Assembly (NCBI GenBank): GCA_003049465.1
Contig: PYSS01000102.1
Coordinates: forward strand, 1 to 64,000
Source: Magnaporthiopsis rhizophila
Lineage: Eukaryota; Ascomycota; Sordariomycetes; Magnaporthales; Magnaporthaceae
DNA length: 64,000 nucleotides
Direction: 5' to 3'
The notes beneath the pieces were generated by a model that did no database searches, was not told where the DNA came from, and saw only the letters and a program-made list of their open reading frames with translations. Below are positions 63,838 through 64,000 of the stretch, piece after piece. Positions within the stretch are counted from its first letter, which is position 1; each line of letters begins with the position of its first letter. The position numbers and the translations under genes were made by a program.

Positions 63838-64000
63838 ATTGCAGCGGTTGATATCGCTATTATATCACCTGGCAGCACGACTTCGGAGTGAGCCTGATCA
63901 CAGGTGCCTAGGAGAGAGCTGGGCGAGGGACATTTTGATCGCCAGCCACCCATCATATATCTCACCCTCAATCTCGAGGTTGCGGTAGCAACAGTCATGC
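63838..64000. other. Promoter side of the fucosidase gene, cut by the window edge
   Basis: A tattatatcacc stretch near 63,857-63,870 (minus strand TATA-like) is the only visible signal. Confidence 0.4.

Overview
The window is filamentous ascomycete nuclear DNA, most likely from a Sordariomycete-like Pezizomycotina. The signs are short GT-AG introns, a CBM1-linker-GH5 endoglucanase, compact GC-rich genes, and a long AT-rich island whose mobile elements look saturated with C-to-T/G-to-A change, as expected of repeat-induced point mutation (RIP). I cannot name the species.

Left half (about 1-33,200): a gene-dead, AT-rich island of nested LTR retrotransposons. One degenerate DUF7924-type gene on the minus strand lies in three pieces (26,809-27,960, 6,732-6,832 and 1,218-1,403). 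Its largest break is a minus-strand Ty3/gypsy element (6,833-26,808), which was itself entered by a plus-strand Ty1/copia element (7,000-19,829). That copia element was in turn entered by a second, plus-strand gypsy element (10,905-18,415). A sister copia element on the minus strand (1,404-6,731) interrupts the 3' end of the gene. Target-site duplications (TSDs) can be read at all these junctions. A nearly unmutated solo LTR (21,825-22,307), a 112-bp solo LTR (28,964-29,075) and a short LTR-flanked element without recognisable pol (31,186-33,158) complete the island, with small remnants resembling a protein kinase and perhaps a transposase.

Right half (about 33,300-64,000): gene-rich, GC-rich DNA. 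In order it carries a Baeyer-Villiger-type flavin monooxygenase and an NmrA-like NAD(P)-binding protein (both +), a decayed T5orf172-domain gene, a Poa1-like macro-domain protein, a secreted CBM1-GH5 endoglucanase, tRNA-Glu with an intron (-), a SET-domain protein methyltransferase (-), a four-helix membrane protein, a Ser/Thr-rich surface protein with a C-terminal membrane anchor, a trypsin/V8-like protease fused to a duplicated glycine-rich helical module, two small proteins (one secreted), a PAN-like ectodomain exon (-), a secreted GH16 glucanase (-), a small secreted/membrane protein (-) and a secreted GH29 alpha-L-fucosidase (-).

Three secreted carbohydrate-active enzymes and several surface or secreted proteins suggest a plant-biomass or plant-associated lifestyle. 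There is no clear biosynthetic cluster, although the monooxygenase and the NmrA-like protein are adjacent, co-directional and border the transposon island. The least familiar item is the protease fusion at 50,526-52,962.
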